From: a virus
Length of the DNA: 64,000 bases
Virus record (IMG/VR): IMGVR_UViG_3300046171_000225
Location: 1 to 64,000 of that record
Reading direction: 5' to 3' (one strand)
How positions within the stretch are numbered: the first letter of the stretch is position 1; every line of letters begins with the position of its first letter. The notes beneath the pieces are model-generated. The model was given only the letters and a program-made list of their open reading frames with translations, had not been told where the DNA came from and ran no database searches. Shown here piece by piece: positions 9,202 through 19,242 of the stretch. Both the position numbers and the translations under genes were made by a program.

Positions 9202-11813
9202 TGTCTAATATTGAAGAGATAAGAAGAATTGTAGGGTACGGTCTACCTTATGTCTATGTACATAGGATTAGAATTGACAACTCTACAATACTGCAAGGCG
9301 ATAAAAATTATTATCAAAACAATAATTTAGAAGTCATTAAAAATAAGTTTGGTAGAAATGTGCCACAACAAAAGACTAATGTAGATGACAAGGAGTACGA
9401 TAACGACAACGTTATTCAAACTACTTTAAACCTAAGGATACCGGAGATGCTTAGGAGAAGAAAGTGGTATCAGAAACTAGAGGGGCAGAGTTTATCTGTT
9501 ACCGTGATTCAAAGCTCCCATCCACAAGTATCTGAGATTCTTAACAGCACAGACAGATATAATGAAGAATTAATCCCACTAGATCTGAGAAAGTTTGTGG
9601 TAGCCCAGACGGTGACCCTTCCACAAAACATTGATCTTCATGGGTACAAAGATAGAGATATGGGAGATGATGTTCTCTGTTTTGTGCCCTTAGAAGTTTC
9701 TTTTAAATCAAATTCTTCTCACCTAAGGTACTTCTTATACTCCGAGATGGCTAACCGTGTCGGTGCAAAGACTATCGAAAAGGTTCTTGATAACAATAAT
9801 ATTAATTCTAAAACAACAACTTTCTATCTTCCTAACGGAGAAGTATGGGCTGGCCCTGTTCACTATCATGAGGGAGTCTGGATGGCAGGGCCTCGTCACA
9901 CAAGAAGGCCACACCCTACCCTAGAAAAAGTTGATCATAACAACGTTAAAATACAAGATTTTAGAACAATTCAAGCGCTAAATAAAATACAAAATGATAT
10001 TTTGTTCAGTGTTGATATGATAGATGTTAGAACATTTTCAAGCCTGTTTCTTTCGAGAGACGCAGAAGGTTCTGCTAGGGGAATCTTCGCAATGAACCCT
10101 ATAGCCCTCTTGGCAAAATCTTCACGGTACAATCGTCTTTTTATTACAGTTGCAAAAGAAAAACTACTTAAATATACAAAGATACAGTCTTTAAAAATAG
10201 TAAGAAGAAAAATAGAAAACAAAAACATTAATGATTACGATTATGTAAATCAGGCTTACCTATATGATATTATCGCTGAGTCTAGTGATGATGACAGAGG
10301 GATTCTGCAGAGAAAAAGTCAGTTTACAGATGCCAATGGTGACGGGATAGTAGAAAAGTATATAGGCTCAGTGTCGGAGAAGCGTTTAACTGGTCTTGGA
10401 AATAAGCGAGCTTTCTCTTTCCACGATCAGGAAATTAAAGATTTCCAAGAAGGCACTTTTCAATATGGAGTGGAGATAACTTCAACTGATCCTACAGTAC
10501 CATACATGAAAAGAGTTATAAAAGGTCTCAAGAGAGCACACAGTTTAATGAAAGAGTATTACGATTTAATGAACAACAAATCGTACTTTGATAACACTGG
10601 TGATTTGAGTGACAGGGCAGTGAGAGTTGTTGGTAAGTTTTATAGTTCGAGAGATAAGATAGAAGCAGTAAATTCTTTTAACGACTTTCCGTGGAGAAGG
10701 TCTATACGCATCTACCTTAGCATCCTGTCAGAGCTTTCTGGGAGAAATGCAAACTCATACGCCAGAAGGCTGTTCTCTATGGTTGGACCTTCGTCTAGAA
10801 GTCTTGAGGGAGTTGAAGCATTTCTGAGCTTACTACAGGGCTTCATCAAAACAATACAGACTTTTGCACCCCCTGACGAGCAAGAGTATTCTAGGGCAAG
10901 GAGTGTTGCGAAGTCAAATAAGAAACAAAATGTTAATACAATAACAACAACTTACTTTTTTGATTCAAAATTTGACAGCGGTATGTTAAACGGTTATGGG
11001 GTAGATTACTACGGAAGTGCATTGGTGAATAATTACACTGGTCCTTTGTCAATCTCATTGCCTTCTTTCTTGGCCAGATTCAGACAAGAAGCAGGAAAGA
11101 GAGGAGTACAGGTACCTTCAGGCCCACAAGCAGTCGGGTACAGAGAGTTCTACTCGAAGCTAAGTCCCGCAACAGTGAGAGCAGGAGCTCAAGTTTATGA
11201 GCTAGACGATCCTAGAAGTGCTAGAGAAGCTAGTATTCATCTATTAGCGAACGAGACAGATCAAAACACAGCCATGTCCAAAGTCCCTAGTGTAAGAACT
11301 ACCACATATGAGACTTTGCAAAAGATATTAGGTCAAAATGGTAAATCTGCAAAAGTTAGAAGGGCTGTAAGGCGAAGAAGAAGAAAAGACTATTCTGATC
11401 CGACGACACACGGTGGCGCACAAGGGAGCCGTTCGTTTGATTCCACTGAGGTCTTACCTAATAAACTAGAGGATGGCTTCAATTCAAACCCAACGAGAGA
11501 CGCAGGGAAAAATGAACCTGAGGTGTTAACGGTAGATGAGACAATGCTCGACAGCATTGTTGGAGTTGGAGCTAACACACTATTAGATGATTATGAAACA
11601 GGCATAAGATACGTTACATCATTTGATGACAACATGGAACCGACAACAGTTGATGCACCGTATGCCTCTCCAGACCCTTACATGGCAATTTTCATTGGAG
11701 ATACACAGGCAGGGGATGACACATTAAATGAAGTTGTAGTTGTACAAGCAGCGCAGCCCGAAGCTCAGCCTGTGCCGGTACAGCAGGAAAAACACTCCAG
11801 TCACAGAAACTGA
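9201..11813 (+). CDS. Large virion structural protein (3' end frame-broken)
   Basis: 870 codons starting at an ATG that overlaps the upstream TGA. I do not recognise the family. Visible features are a basic central region (residues ~315-345), a DxNxDG calcium-loop-like segment near residue 378 (DANGDGIVE), an Arg-rich patch near 718-730 and an acidic, Val/Gln-rich C-terminus. The natural C-terminus is lost because an A5 run at 11788-11792 puts the reader out of frame; with four A's the protein continues into the next entry (QENTPVTETEQAP), giving about 963 residues. Position between other giant structural genes suggests a baseplate, neck or fibre role. Confidence 0.75.
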   Translation: MSNIEEIRRIVGYGLPYVYVHRIRIDNSTILQGDKNYYQNNNLEVIKNKFGRNVPQQKTNVDDKEYDNDNVIQTTLNLRIPEMLRRRKWYQKLEGQSLSVTVIQSSHPQVSEILNSTDRYNEELIPLDLRKFVVAQTVTLPQNIDLHGYKDRDMGDDVLCFVPLEVSFKSNSSHLRYFLYSEMANRVGAKTIEKVLDNNNINSKTTTFYLPNGEVWAGPVHYHEGVWMAGPRHTRRPHPTLEKVDHNNVKIQDFRTIQALNKIQNDILFSVDMIDVRTFSSLFLSRDAEGSARGIFAMNPIALLAKSSRYNRLFITVAKEKLLKYTKIQSLKIVRRKIENKNINDYDYVNQAYLYDIIAESSDDDRGILQRKSQFTDANGDGIVEKYIGSVSEKRLTGLGNKRAFSFHDQEIKDFQEGTFQYGVEITSTDPTVPYMKRVIKGLKRAHSLMKEYYDLMNNKSYFDNTGDLSDRAVRVVGKFYSSRDKIEAVNSFNDFPWRRSIRIYLSILSELSGRNANSYARRLFSMVGPSSRSLEGVEAFLSLLQGFIKTIQTFAPPDEQEYSRARSVAKSNKKQNVNTITTTYFFDSKFDSGMLNGYGVDYYGSALVNNYTGPLSISLPSFLARFRQEAGKRGVQVPSGPQAVGYREFYSKLSPATVRAGAQVYELDDPRSAREASIHLLANETDQNTAMSKVPSVRTTTYETLQKILGQNGKSAKVRRAVRRRRRKDYSDPTTHGGAQGSRSFDSTEVLPNKLEDGFNSNPTRDAGKNEPEVLTVDETMLDSIVGVGANTLLDDYETGIRYVTSFDDNMEPTTVDAPYASPDPYMAIFIGDTQAGDDTLNEVVVVQAAQPEAQPVPVQQEKHSSHRN

Positions 11814-12090
11814 ACAGGCTCCTGTACCAGAAGAATATGAAGAGGAGCCTGTCATTACTCTTACATCGGTTGCAGACAATGCAGAGAGTATCATAGACTC
11901 TGTTTATAATACAGGCGCTGAGGAATCCGTGCGAGTCGAGACAGTTAGAATAACTCGAAATGAGATCACAACTGACGTTGCTCAAACAGTTACGAGCACC
12001 ACCACACAGGTAGAAAACGAACAAGTAGTTGTTACAGGCACTACGACACGGAATCAGGTAACTACAGGAGGAAGTACGGGTGGCTACTAA
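11791..12090 (+). CDS. Thr/Glu/Val-rich C-terminal extension of the 9201 gene, in +1 frame
   Basis: About 99 residues, rich in Thr, Glu and Val, with no start codon or ribosome-binding site at its left end. It continues the composition of the preceding ORF and joins smoothly if one base is removed from the A5 run at 11788-11792. The stop at 12088-12090 overlaps the GTG start of the next gene (12080), matching the overlaps typical of real gene ends here. A homopolymer sequencing error is the simplest explanation; ribosomal frameshifting to make an extended form is possible but unsupported by any classical slippery heptamer. Confidence 0.55.
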   Translation, partial: NTPVTETEQAPVPEEYEEEPVITLTSVADNAESIIDSVYNTGAEESVRVETVRITRNEITTDVAQTVTSTTTQVENEQVVVTGTTTRNQVTTGGSTGGY

Positions 12091-15000
12091 AAAATACATA
12101 AGTCCTGATTCTTTCATAGGATCCATTAGAGATAACCTTCGAAAGGTAACAGGACAATACTGGTACACAACTTCCGATGGAAACCTAGTGTTCGGGGATG
12201 TCAACAGAGTGAGCGATCCTAGATTGCTTAAAGATTTCTCTTCTTTTTCTTACAATACAAAAGAGATCTTTGGAAGAGGTGACGTTGTAAGAACCTTAGA
12301 TATTAAAAAAGTTAAGTCTGATGAGGCAGAAGGAAATGGGTATATAGCATTTCAAGATTATGGAGTTTTAGAGATTCCTGGCACAGCGGAACGCTCTATC
12401 GTCCTTGAAATATTCCATTCCACTGAGGGTGACGGAGAAGACGCACAGCCATACCAAACGCTAACACAGTTCACTGTCGATGTTCAAGAGCTTTTCAAAA
12501 ATCCTGGGGAGGGATTCTTCTTTGAAGAGAGTTTTCAATATGAATTTGCGGACGCCTCAGAAGATTTATACGCTTACTCAGATTACCATTACCTCAATGA
12601 AAAGTACGAGAACTTATCTAACTCTACTATAGAAACAGCATTGCCAAACTTCTATGCTATCTCTTTAATAGACTATGATTTTTCGGCCACACCACAACAC
12701 ATTAAAGATCATGCTCTAGTGCTAGGTAACGTGGATTCTTCCTTAATCATATCACAGGGAGTCTTGAGTGACGACATAGCAACTGTTGTAGACGAGTATG
12801 AATATAGTTTAACAGTTCCATACACAAATTACTTAGATACTTGGGTTGACTCTTATGTTGACCTTACGTTTGCGGAGACTTCTTTAATAATTGATGGAAC
12901 AAAGAGCGTGATCCAGACGTATTCTTCTTACACTGATGGCCTTGGCATAAATGGTGATAAGATCTTTGACTTAAACGAAAGAAAAACAAAATTCCCATTT
13001 GCTGCTGGAATTGTTTTTACCACTGAGGGCAAAACAACAAACGTCATACAAGAACCTGTTGCAGATACGATTGGCTCTCTTGACTTGTTTAGTACATGGA
13101 CATCTCATGTATTATCTTCTTTAGATCCATTTACTTTCTCGGTTGTGGAGGAAGAAGAAGTTTACGAGTTCTCTGCAAAAACTTACTATAACATGGGGTC
13201 AGAACAAGAGTTGTTAAATGCTTCGCCAACTCTATTTGAACTCGAAGCTGGAAGTTTTGATGGCGACACAAACACTAATTCTTTCTCTCACATGCTGTTT
13301 GAAGACTTTGCTGAAGTGACCTCTGAGAATGCTTTCGCTTCTAGGCAAGAAAGAATGTTTTTGGACACGGTTAACTCACCGGAACTACAGAATTCAGATG
13401 CCCTATATGAGGACTTCCAGTCAGGCATCAACGATATGGCTCTGCTAACAGGTTTAGTGGGTCACAATAATAAATTACACACTGACGCTGGATCTTTTGA
13501 GCGGACTGTTGCTTCACGAGATGGCAGAATCTACAACGGCCTCTTCAATAGGGGAGACTACGCAGAGAGTCAAACAGTGGGGTACAGAGTAAGGAAGTAC
13601 AGAGGCCCTTCAGTCGTTGGAACACACATTCAAGAAATGTGGATACCGAACGCTCTTACTAACGAGTCTTTAATCGAGTATATTGATACACAAGTTAGGT
13701 ACGGAGAACAGTATACTTACGACATCCATGCTTACAAATATGTTTTTGGAACAAAGTACAAATACGAAGAAGTAGAAGCTCCAAATGTTAAGCAAATTGA
13801 AGAAGTGTTCAGCGGCGATGGCCAAATAGTTGGCTATAATTTTAGATGGTTCGGTGCAAAAAACCTCTTTGATGTTGCAAGTGTCTCTGGAGGGGATGAG
13901 TTTGGCCCAACCCTGCCAGAACCAGGTAGAGTTGGGGCACAAGTGTGGGAACTTGTAGCTTCTTTTCTAGCACAAGAATCTCCTCTCCTCAATACAATAT
14001 CAAGATATAGTGGTTATGCAGCCAGTTTACCAAATGGTAGTATTTTTGATGTTGATGATAGAATCACTGGCATCCAATCGTTAGAAACCTTCTGGATATT
14101 TAATCATTTTTACGATAGAGAGGTCTACCCTCTTAGGTATGCGGCTCCCAATCCAATATTAAATACTCAAATAACTGATGCTGCTTTACAAGACTTTATC
14201 GATACAGGCACTCCGAACTACTTGTATGGCGCAGACATAAAACAGCTTCCAGCTTGGTCAGATGAAAATGTAAGATTTTTTACTCTCGGGCAAATAAAAG
14301 ATATCATGCAAAAAGCTTGGTACACGAAACCAACTGGATTCCATAATGGCCAAACAGTTACATACCCAAGCTGGCAAGAAATCTGGGGCTTAGAGTGGAA
14401 CGACAATTTTATTCAAGTGGGACAAGACGGCCAGATATCAGAAAGTGATTCTGATGTAAAAGCAGCCATCAGGCGTCTACAGAGAGGAAATGTTAGCTTT
14501 CAGGCTTTCAGAACCGGAGCAGCTGGTGACCCTTCAGCTCTAGATCTAAGCGATTGGTTTAATTTATTTATGGGTTTCGATGATGGCATAATCGAAGGGT
14601 CTATCCCCGGTAACACTAGTCCTATCCCGTTAGCAATGTCTCCTTCGCACCATAGACTTAATGGGCGTCATATTCCGTGGGGCTCTCCTAACAATATAGA
14701 GCCCAGTGGGCCGAAAGAAAGAGTGCAAGATCTACAGTCAAACGTCCCATTTGAGGTTGGATATAACGGTGGATTTTATTCTGGCATAGAAACAAACCAA
14801 GTCATTCAAACTTTTGTAACAAACAATAATTCAGACAAAAATATACTACCGGGAGTTTCAAACGATGAGACTAGTTTTGGCATTGCAGAACTGGCTCCGG
14901 GTGAAGGTCTGCCTATTTTAAATACAATAGGTTACGGCGCTAAATACAGAGTAAGAATGCTCCCTTCTACTAGAATAGTAGAAGTTCCAATCGGCTCTCT

Positions 15001-15784
15001 GACAACATCCGTACTTTCTAATCCTCCTCCCCCTCCTGAGATTGAAATCATACCATACCGTGGAGTAAATGACAAACTATTATTTACCTTTGACGCAACA
15101 TTCTCAGAGGTCTTGCAGGTGGCTATTCCGATTACTCAAGAGGATAGACAACTATTTGACAAGCACTATCAAGCACAAGCAAAAGAAATGGGCCAAGAGA
15201 TATTGTTTAAATCAGATGATATTCCAACTTTCTTTGAAGTGTTTAGAACCGAAACTGCTCCAACGTCCTACTCTGATTTTGACGAGCGTTTGAGAGCAAG
15301 AATTCCTACGCTTATTTCAAGTGAGGATAGGATTATTAGGTCTAGATCAGCAGACTACACTGATGCGATGCAGGCAAATATAAAATATTACTATACTTTC
15401 CGTACAGTTGATTTCCATGGCAACGTGTCTAATCCTACCTTTATCTATGAAGTTGAGCTTGTAGATGATGGTGGAGCTATCTATCCACTTATCAATCTTT
15501 ACACCTTGCCTATCATAGAGTCAAAGGTGGCTTCTAAAGATATGAAGAAGTTAATTCAAGTCTATCCTGTACTAGACAGAGTCACGCCGAACGTAGATCA
15601 AAACTTCTCTGATCCTAATGGCAACACATACTCTGATCCAAATGATGTTCCTGAGGTCCAGTTAGGGGTTCAGGGAGCAGAGCCTGTGTGGGGCAAGACT
15701 TTCAAAATCAGACTGACTTCCAAGAAGACAGGAAAGAAGATTGATATGAACTTGACGTTTAATAAAAAAGACGAGAGAAATTAA
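12080..15784 (+). CDS. Large virion structural protein, 1,234 residues
   Basis: GTG start at 12080 preceded by GGAGGAAG, overlapping the end of the upstream frame by 11 bases. I do not recognise the family. The protein is acidic and aromatic-rich with no membrane segment. The C-terminal third carries a Pro5 hinge near residue 979 followed by a beta-rich segment with fibronectin-III flavour (KYYYTFRTVDFHGNVSNPT near 1100), and a basic C-terminal tail. Such architecture fits a tail-fibre, neck or baseplate-periphery protein. It is the last gene before a gap of about 80 bases that holds two copies of the ACTATTTA element. Confidence 0.75.
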   Translation: MATKKYISPDSFIGSIRDNLRKVTGQYWYTTSDGNLVFGDVNRVSDPRLLKDFSSFSYNTKEIFGRGDVVRTLDIKKVKSDEAEGNGYIAFQDYGVLEIPGTAERSIVLEIFHSTEGDGEDAQPYQTLTQFTVDVQELFKNPGEGFFFEESFQYEFADASEDLYAYSDYHYLNEKYENLSNSTIETALPNFYAISLIDYDFSATPQHIKDHALVLGNVDSSLIISQGVLSDDIATVVDEYEYSLTVPYTNYLDTWVDSYVDLTFAETSLIIDGTKSVIQTYSSYTDGLGINGDKIFDLNERKTKFPFAAGIVFTTEGKTTNVIQEPVADTIGSLDLFSTWTSHVLSSLDPFTFSVVEEEEVYEFSAKTYYNMGSEQELLNASPTLFELEAGSFDGDTNTNSFSHMLFEDFAEVTSENAFASRQERMFLDTVNSPELQNSDALYEDFQSGINDMALLTGLVGHNNKLHTDAGSFERTVASRDGRIYNGLFNRGDYAESQTVGYRVRKYRGPSVVGTHIQEMWIPNALTNESLIEYIDTQVRYGEQYTYDIHAYKYVFGTKYKYEEVEAPNVKQIEEVFSGDGQIVGYNFRWFGAKNLFDVASVSGGDEFGPTLPEPGRVGAQVWELVASFLAQESPLLNTISRYSGYAASLPNGSIFDVDDRITGIQSLETFWIFNHFYDREVYPLRYAAPNPILNTQITDAALQDFIDTGTPNYLYGADIKQLPAWSDENVRFFTLGQIKDIMQKAWYTKPTGFHNGQTVTYPSWQEIWGLEWNDNFIQVGQDGQISESDSDVKAAIRRLQRGNVSFQAFRTGAAGDPSALDLSDWFNLFMGFDDGIIEGSIPGNTSPIPLAMSPSHHRLNGRHIPWGSPNNIEPSGPKERVQDLQSNVPFEVGYNGGFYSGIETNQVIQTFVTNNNSDKNILPGVSNDETSFGIAELAPGEGLPILNTIGYGAKYRVRMLPSTRIVEVPIGSLTTSVLSNPPPPPEIEIIPYRGVNDKLLFTFDATFSEVLQVAIPITQEDRQLFDKHYQAQAKEMGQEILFKSDDIPTFFEVFRTETAPTSYSDFDERLRARIPTLISSEDRIIRSRSADYTDAMQANIKYYYTFRTVDFHGNVSNPTFIYEVELVDDGGAIYPLINLYTLPIIESKVASKDMKKLIQVYPVLDRVTPNVDQNFSDPNGNTYSDPNDVPEVQLGVQGAEPVWGKTFKIRLTSKKTGKKIDMNLTFNKKDERN

Positions 15785-15822
15785 TCATATTTGTTTAAGT
15801 TGCGTATCTTAATATAAAACAA

Positions 15823-15850
15823 ACTATTTAAATTATAAAACTATTTATTA
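15823..15850 (+). promoter_or_regulatory. Two copies of the ACTATTTA late-gene element
   Basis: ACTATTTA occurs at 15823 and ACTATTTATTA at 15840. The second lies 28 bases before the ATG at 15868. The gap is AT-rich and sits at the start of a new group of structural genes. It matches the recurring element described in the findings; promoter function is inference. Confidence 0.4.
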
Positions 15851-15867
15851 GTTAGAGAGGTAAAACT

Positions 15868-16761
15868 ATGGCATTTTTGGACAACAGTGGCGACATCATA
15901 CTTGATGCGGTTCTAACAGACACCGGCAGAAGAAGACTAGCTCGTGGAGACGGTAGCTTTAGGATTGCTAAGTTCGCCCTTGGTGATGACGAGATTAACT
16001 ATCGACTATACAACCCGGCTCATGCAAGTGGGTCTGCTTATTATGACCTGGAGATCCTCCAGACCCCTGTTTTGGAAGGCTTTACTGACCCAGAAGCATC
16101 CATGCACCATCGCCTAGTTACTCTAACAAGAAACGATGTCCTTTACCTGCCAATTTTGGAACTCTTTGAAAGTGCAGCTTTTGGTAGTGTAAGAGATTCC
16201 ACCACAAGCGCCTTCTTAGTGGCAGTTGATAGTGATACTCAAAATGCTGTAGGTACTACTGCTGGGGTTATCTGGGGCGATACACCTTCATCAGTGTCTA
16301 GTACTACGATTGTGGTTGACCAAGGCACTGATACTAACGGTAGCCCTCCTGCTACGTCTCCTCTCTCTGGAGACCTCGTTGAAACAAGGTTCCAGGTTGA
16401 GATTGATAACAGATTTGGTACTGTTTATAACAACGCTGGTAGAAGAGGAAACCCAGCCTATGTGAACGAAGCACAGATGGCAAGTTACTTCTTTACACTT
16501 TCTAACGGCACTTATGTTTCTACAATCACTAGTGTTGGTGCCGCCGACTCTTCAATCAACGGCCCAAGAGGAACTAGGATTCAGTTTAGGATAGGAGCTT
16601 CGCTGGAACTAAATGGAAGTACCACACTATTTACAAGGCTTGGCGGCACTTCTACAGTGGGCTCCACAAGTGTTTACCATATTGATTCTGTTGTCAGAGT
16701 AACAGGCGTTACTACAGGATACAGCATTGATATTCCAGTTAGATTCATCAAGAAGCAATAA
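15868..16761 (+). CDS. Virion structural protein with FLD..T..GR..LA.G.F N-terminal motif
   Basis: 297 residues with an AGAGAGG ribosome-binding site. The N-terminus (FLDNSGDIILDAVLTDTGRR and then LARGDGSF, FALGDDEINY) belongs to a type I associate with structural proteins of large marine myoviruses, but I cannot name its role. The remainder is beta-rich with Thr/Ser/Gly. The same N-terminal pattern recurs in the broken gene at 8089. It heads a run of three structural genes (15868, 16774, 17917) with gaps of only 12 bases, so they are probably co-transcribed from the element just upstream. Confidence 0.75.
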   Translation: MAFLDNSGDIILDAVLTDTGRRRLARGDGSFRIAKFALGDDEINYRLYNPAHASGSAYYDLEILQTPVLEGFTDPEASMHHRLVTLTRNDVLYLPILELFESAAFGSVRDSTTSAFLVAVDSDTQNAVGTTAGVIWGDTPSSVSSTTIVVDQGTDTNGSPPATSPLSGDLVETRFQVEIDNRFGTVYNNAGRRGNPAYVNEAQMASYFFTLSNGTYVSTITSVGAADSSINGPRGTRIQFRIGASLELNGSTTLFTRLGGTSTVGSTSVYHIDSVVRVTGVTTGYSIDIPVRFIKKQ

Positions 16762-16773
16762 GGAAGATAAATA

Positions 16774-17904
16774 ATGGCAACGACATTTAAAACTTTAGGT
16801 AGCAACGACGTAACAACTACTAGGACTTTGCTCCATGAATCTATCCCTGTGACAGGTTCTATCCTCTCAGGAACATACGGAGGAAACACGGTAGCTCTTG
16901 GGTCGGAACCACACATTAAGACGTACTCTCATGGCATGTTTGAAAGTGTTTTTGACTATCCTTACCTTTCTTCTTCCGCAAACCATATTTTCGACATTAC
17001 GTCAGGATATTCGTCAACTTCAACTCTTTCTGGAGCGAGCAATACACAAAACTCTAAGAAGATTAATATCTATAATCAAATGGCACAAGTTCTTATGGGG
17101 TACGATGAGACCGGTGGCGTAAGACTATTTGATGAAGATGGCGATATCATTGCTGGTGGAACAAAGATCAACGAGTGCTACTTCATTAACTTTGCAAGAA
17201 TCTTGACAAAAGATGAAATCAAAAAAGGAACTTTTGAGCTTGAACTAGTTACAAGTGACGGGTTTGCTCATGGCGCTGATTCCTCTGAAAGAATTAAGAT
17301 TACAGATGCCTCAGGATCTGATGGATATTTTGTTAACTCTCCTGCTGGGGAGTACGGTGTTCTTTTTGCCACAGGCTCTGCTGGTGCAAACGTTACTGCT
17401 GCGGATCAGTCTTATAGAGTAGGGCTTCTCTTCTATCAGGCAGGCGTCGCAGTTATCTCAGGATCTGTATTCTCAGATGCGGCAGATGGTGGCATTCTCA
17501 ATAACGCGAAAGGCACTGTTACATTTAGTCCTGCAGGCGGAGGAGTTACTGGCTTTAATACGATTACTGGTTCTACAATCGAGGTTATGGCACAAAACTT
17601 GAGAAACAGAACTTACAATATGCAGTTCAACAACACAACAGAGTTGAATTCTACAATTTACTTCTGTCGTGCCAATAATACAGAGTTTAACTACAGCGCT
17701 AACCCAACCTATCTTTCTACTTCCAACGGTCCTAGTGAGATTGTGGTTAAGGATGGAGACCCTGCGAATAGTCCTGTCTCATACGTCACAAGCGTTGGCC
17801 TGTACTCACCTGATAACGAGCTACTAGCAGTAGCCAAGGTCTCAGAGCCTTTGAAGAAAGACCCAAGTAACGAGTTGACTTTACGAGTACGCCTAGATTA
17901 CTAA
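16774..17904 (+). CDS. Virion structural protein, paralog of the 17917 gene
   Basis: 376 residues, ATG preceded by AAGGAAGATAA. The C-terminal third shares pattern and order with the next gene: an NPTYLS motif, a short Ser/Thr linker, a Y(V/I)(T/S)..G(L/I)Y..D.(E/N)L(L/I)AV segment, and a final (A/S)(K/E)P(L/V)KK....(L/F)....L(D) end. Composition is Ser/Thr/Gly-rich beta structure, no membrane segment. The pair looks like an ancient duplication of a tail or baseplate component. Exact role is unknown. Confidence 0.75.
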   Translation: MATTFKTLGSNDVTTTRTLLHESIPVTGSILSGTYGGNTVALGSEPHIKTYSHGMFESVFDYPYLSSSANHIFDITSGYSSTSTLSGASNTQNSKKINIYNQMAQVLMGYDETGGVRLFDEDGDIIAGGTKINECYFINFARILTKDEIKKGTFELELVTSDGFAHGADSSERIKITDASGSDGYFVNSPAGEYGVLFATGSAGANVTAADQSYRVGLLFYQAGVAVISGSVFSDAADGGILNNAKGTVTFSPAGGGVTGFNTITGSTIEVMAQNLRNRTYNMQFNNTTELNSTIYFCRANNTEFNYSANPTYLSTSNGPSEIVVKDGDPANSPVSYVTSVGLYSPDNELLAVAKVSEPLKKDPSNELTLRVRLDY

Positions 17905-17916
17905 GGGGGTGCTCGT

Positions 17917-19242
17917 ATGTCTTATTATAGGTTTACAAACAACGACCTATTTGTCAACCAGCTAAAAACAACACCATCCTGCAGATTTGACATTTATAAC
18001 TCTCAGATTTTTTACAATAATCAGTCTGAGCAGGCTGGTGCCTTTGTCTCTAATGTTCCGGGTGTTCCAGCAGGACATATAAGCTTATATGAATTGAATG
18101 TTGATAGAACAGAATCTGACACAGGTTTGGTATTTTCGTTCCTCCAGAGAGATAGTTCTCTAACTACATTCAAAACAATCTCAACTGAGAACTACTACTC
18201 ATTAGATTACGGCAGCCAAATTAATGCTGTTAGTGGTGCCGAGTACCCTCTCTCTGCTTCAATAACAAGAGAGTTTTTTGATAATAATCATTCGCAATCT
18301 CTAAGCGATGATAACTATGCATTTTATTACTCTTTGCGTGACCCATCACAGACTGTGAAAGAGCACATTAAATATATAAGAGACAATATCAAGGGTTCTC
18401 ACATCAATGCGTTGAAGGGTACAATAAACCATTACTCTACAATGAGTCCACACTTTAAATACTCCGCCTCTTTCAGCACTGGTTACGAAAGAGACCTAGA
18501 TGTCGTCCCAGTTAACCTAGTTAGTATCCCAAGCATATTTTACGGAAATTCCTTAGAGAAAGGCACTGTAAACTTGAAATATTTCTTAACGGGAACTCTT
18601 ATCGGAGAACTTAGGGATGTTAATAGAAACGGAGAACTTGTACAAGTAGGTCCCGAAGGGAGCACTGGGTCTGGAAGTGTTGCAGGAATGGTCCTTTATA
18701 AAGAGGGGTTTGTGATTCTGACAGGAAGCTGGGATCTGCAAACTACTGGGCCTTCTGCTGAAGCGCAACTAAATTATAAAAATACTGGTACTGCCGTGAC
18801 CTCGTCGTGGCTATTTTACGCTGCTGGTGCTAATGACGGAATCCCAAATGACGGCGAAGGCGCAGACACAAGAGCTTCAGCAAGCTACGGACTACACTTC
18901 TCCGGCTCGCATGAAGTCCCAGTGATGACGATGTTTGCTCACGCTCCGAAGGGCCAGTTGAACTTCTCTAACAACCCAACCTACTTGAGTCATAGTGCCA
19001 CAACAGGCTACTATGATGCGCTAACAAGTTCGATCTCTTACAGAGAGCCGGATCTCCCGACAGCTAATATTGTTAGTTCTTCTTTCTCAAGTCCAACAGC
19101 AAGCTTTGCAAAAGAAACTTATATCTCAAAAATTGGTATTTATGATAAAGATAAAAATTTAATTGCCGTGACAACTGTTGCAAAACCAGTTAAAAAAACA
19201 GAGGACAGAGAATTTAGTTTTAAAATGAAGTTGGATATATGA
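17917..19242 (+). CDS. Virion structural protein, paralog of the 16774 gene
   Basis: 441 residues, ATG preceded by AAGGGGGTG. It shares the C-terminal block with the upstream neighbour (NPTYLS near residue 352, then YISKIGIYDKDKNLIAV near 404 and KPVKK near 424). The N-terminal part differs between the two. Probably a tail or baseplate protein. Its TGA overlaps the ATG of the RuvC-like gene by an ATGA junction, linking virion and recombination genes in one transcript. Confidence 0.75.
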   Translation: MSYYRFTNNDLFVNQLKTTPSCRFDIYNSQIFYNNQSEQAGAFVSNVPGVPAGHISLYELNVDRTESDTGLVFSFLQRDSSLTTFKTISTENYYSLDYGSQINAVSGAEYPLSASITREFFDNNHSQSLSDDNYAFYYSLRDPSQTVKEHIKYIRDNIKGSHINALKGTINHYSTMSPHFKYSASFSTGYERDLDVVPVNLVSIPSIFYGNSLEKGTVNLKYFLTGTLIGELRDVNRNGELVQVGPEGSTGSGSVAGMVLYKEGFVILTGSWDLQTTGPSAEAQLNYKNTGTAVTSSWLFYAAGANDGIPNDGEGADTRASASYGLHFSGSHEVPVMTMFAHAPKGQLNFSNNPTYLSHSATTGYYDALTSSISYREPDLPTANIVSSSFSSPTASFAKETYISKIGIYDKDKNLIAVTTVAKPVKKTEDREFSFKMKLDI

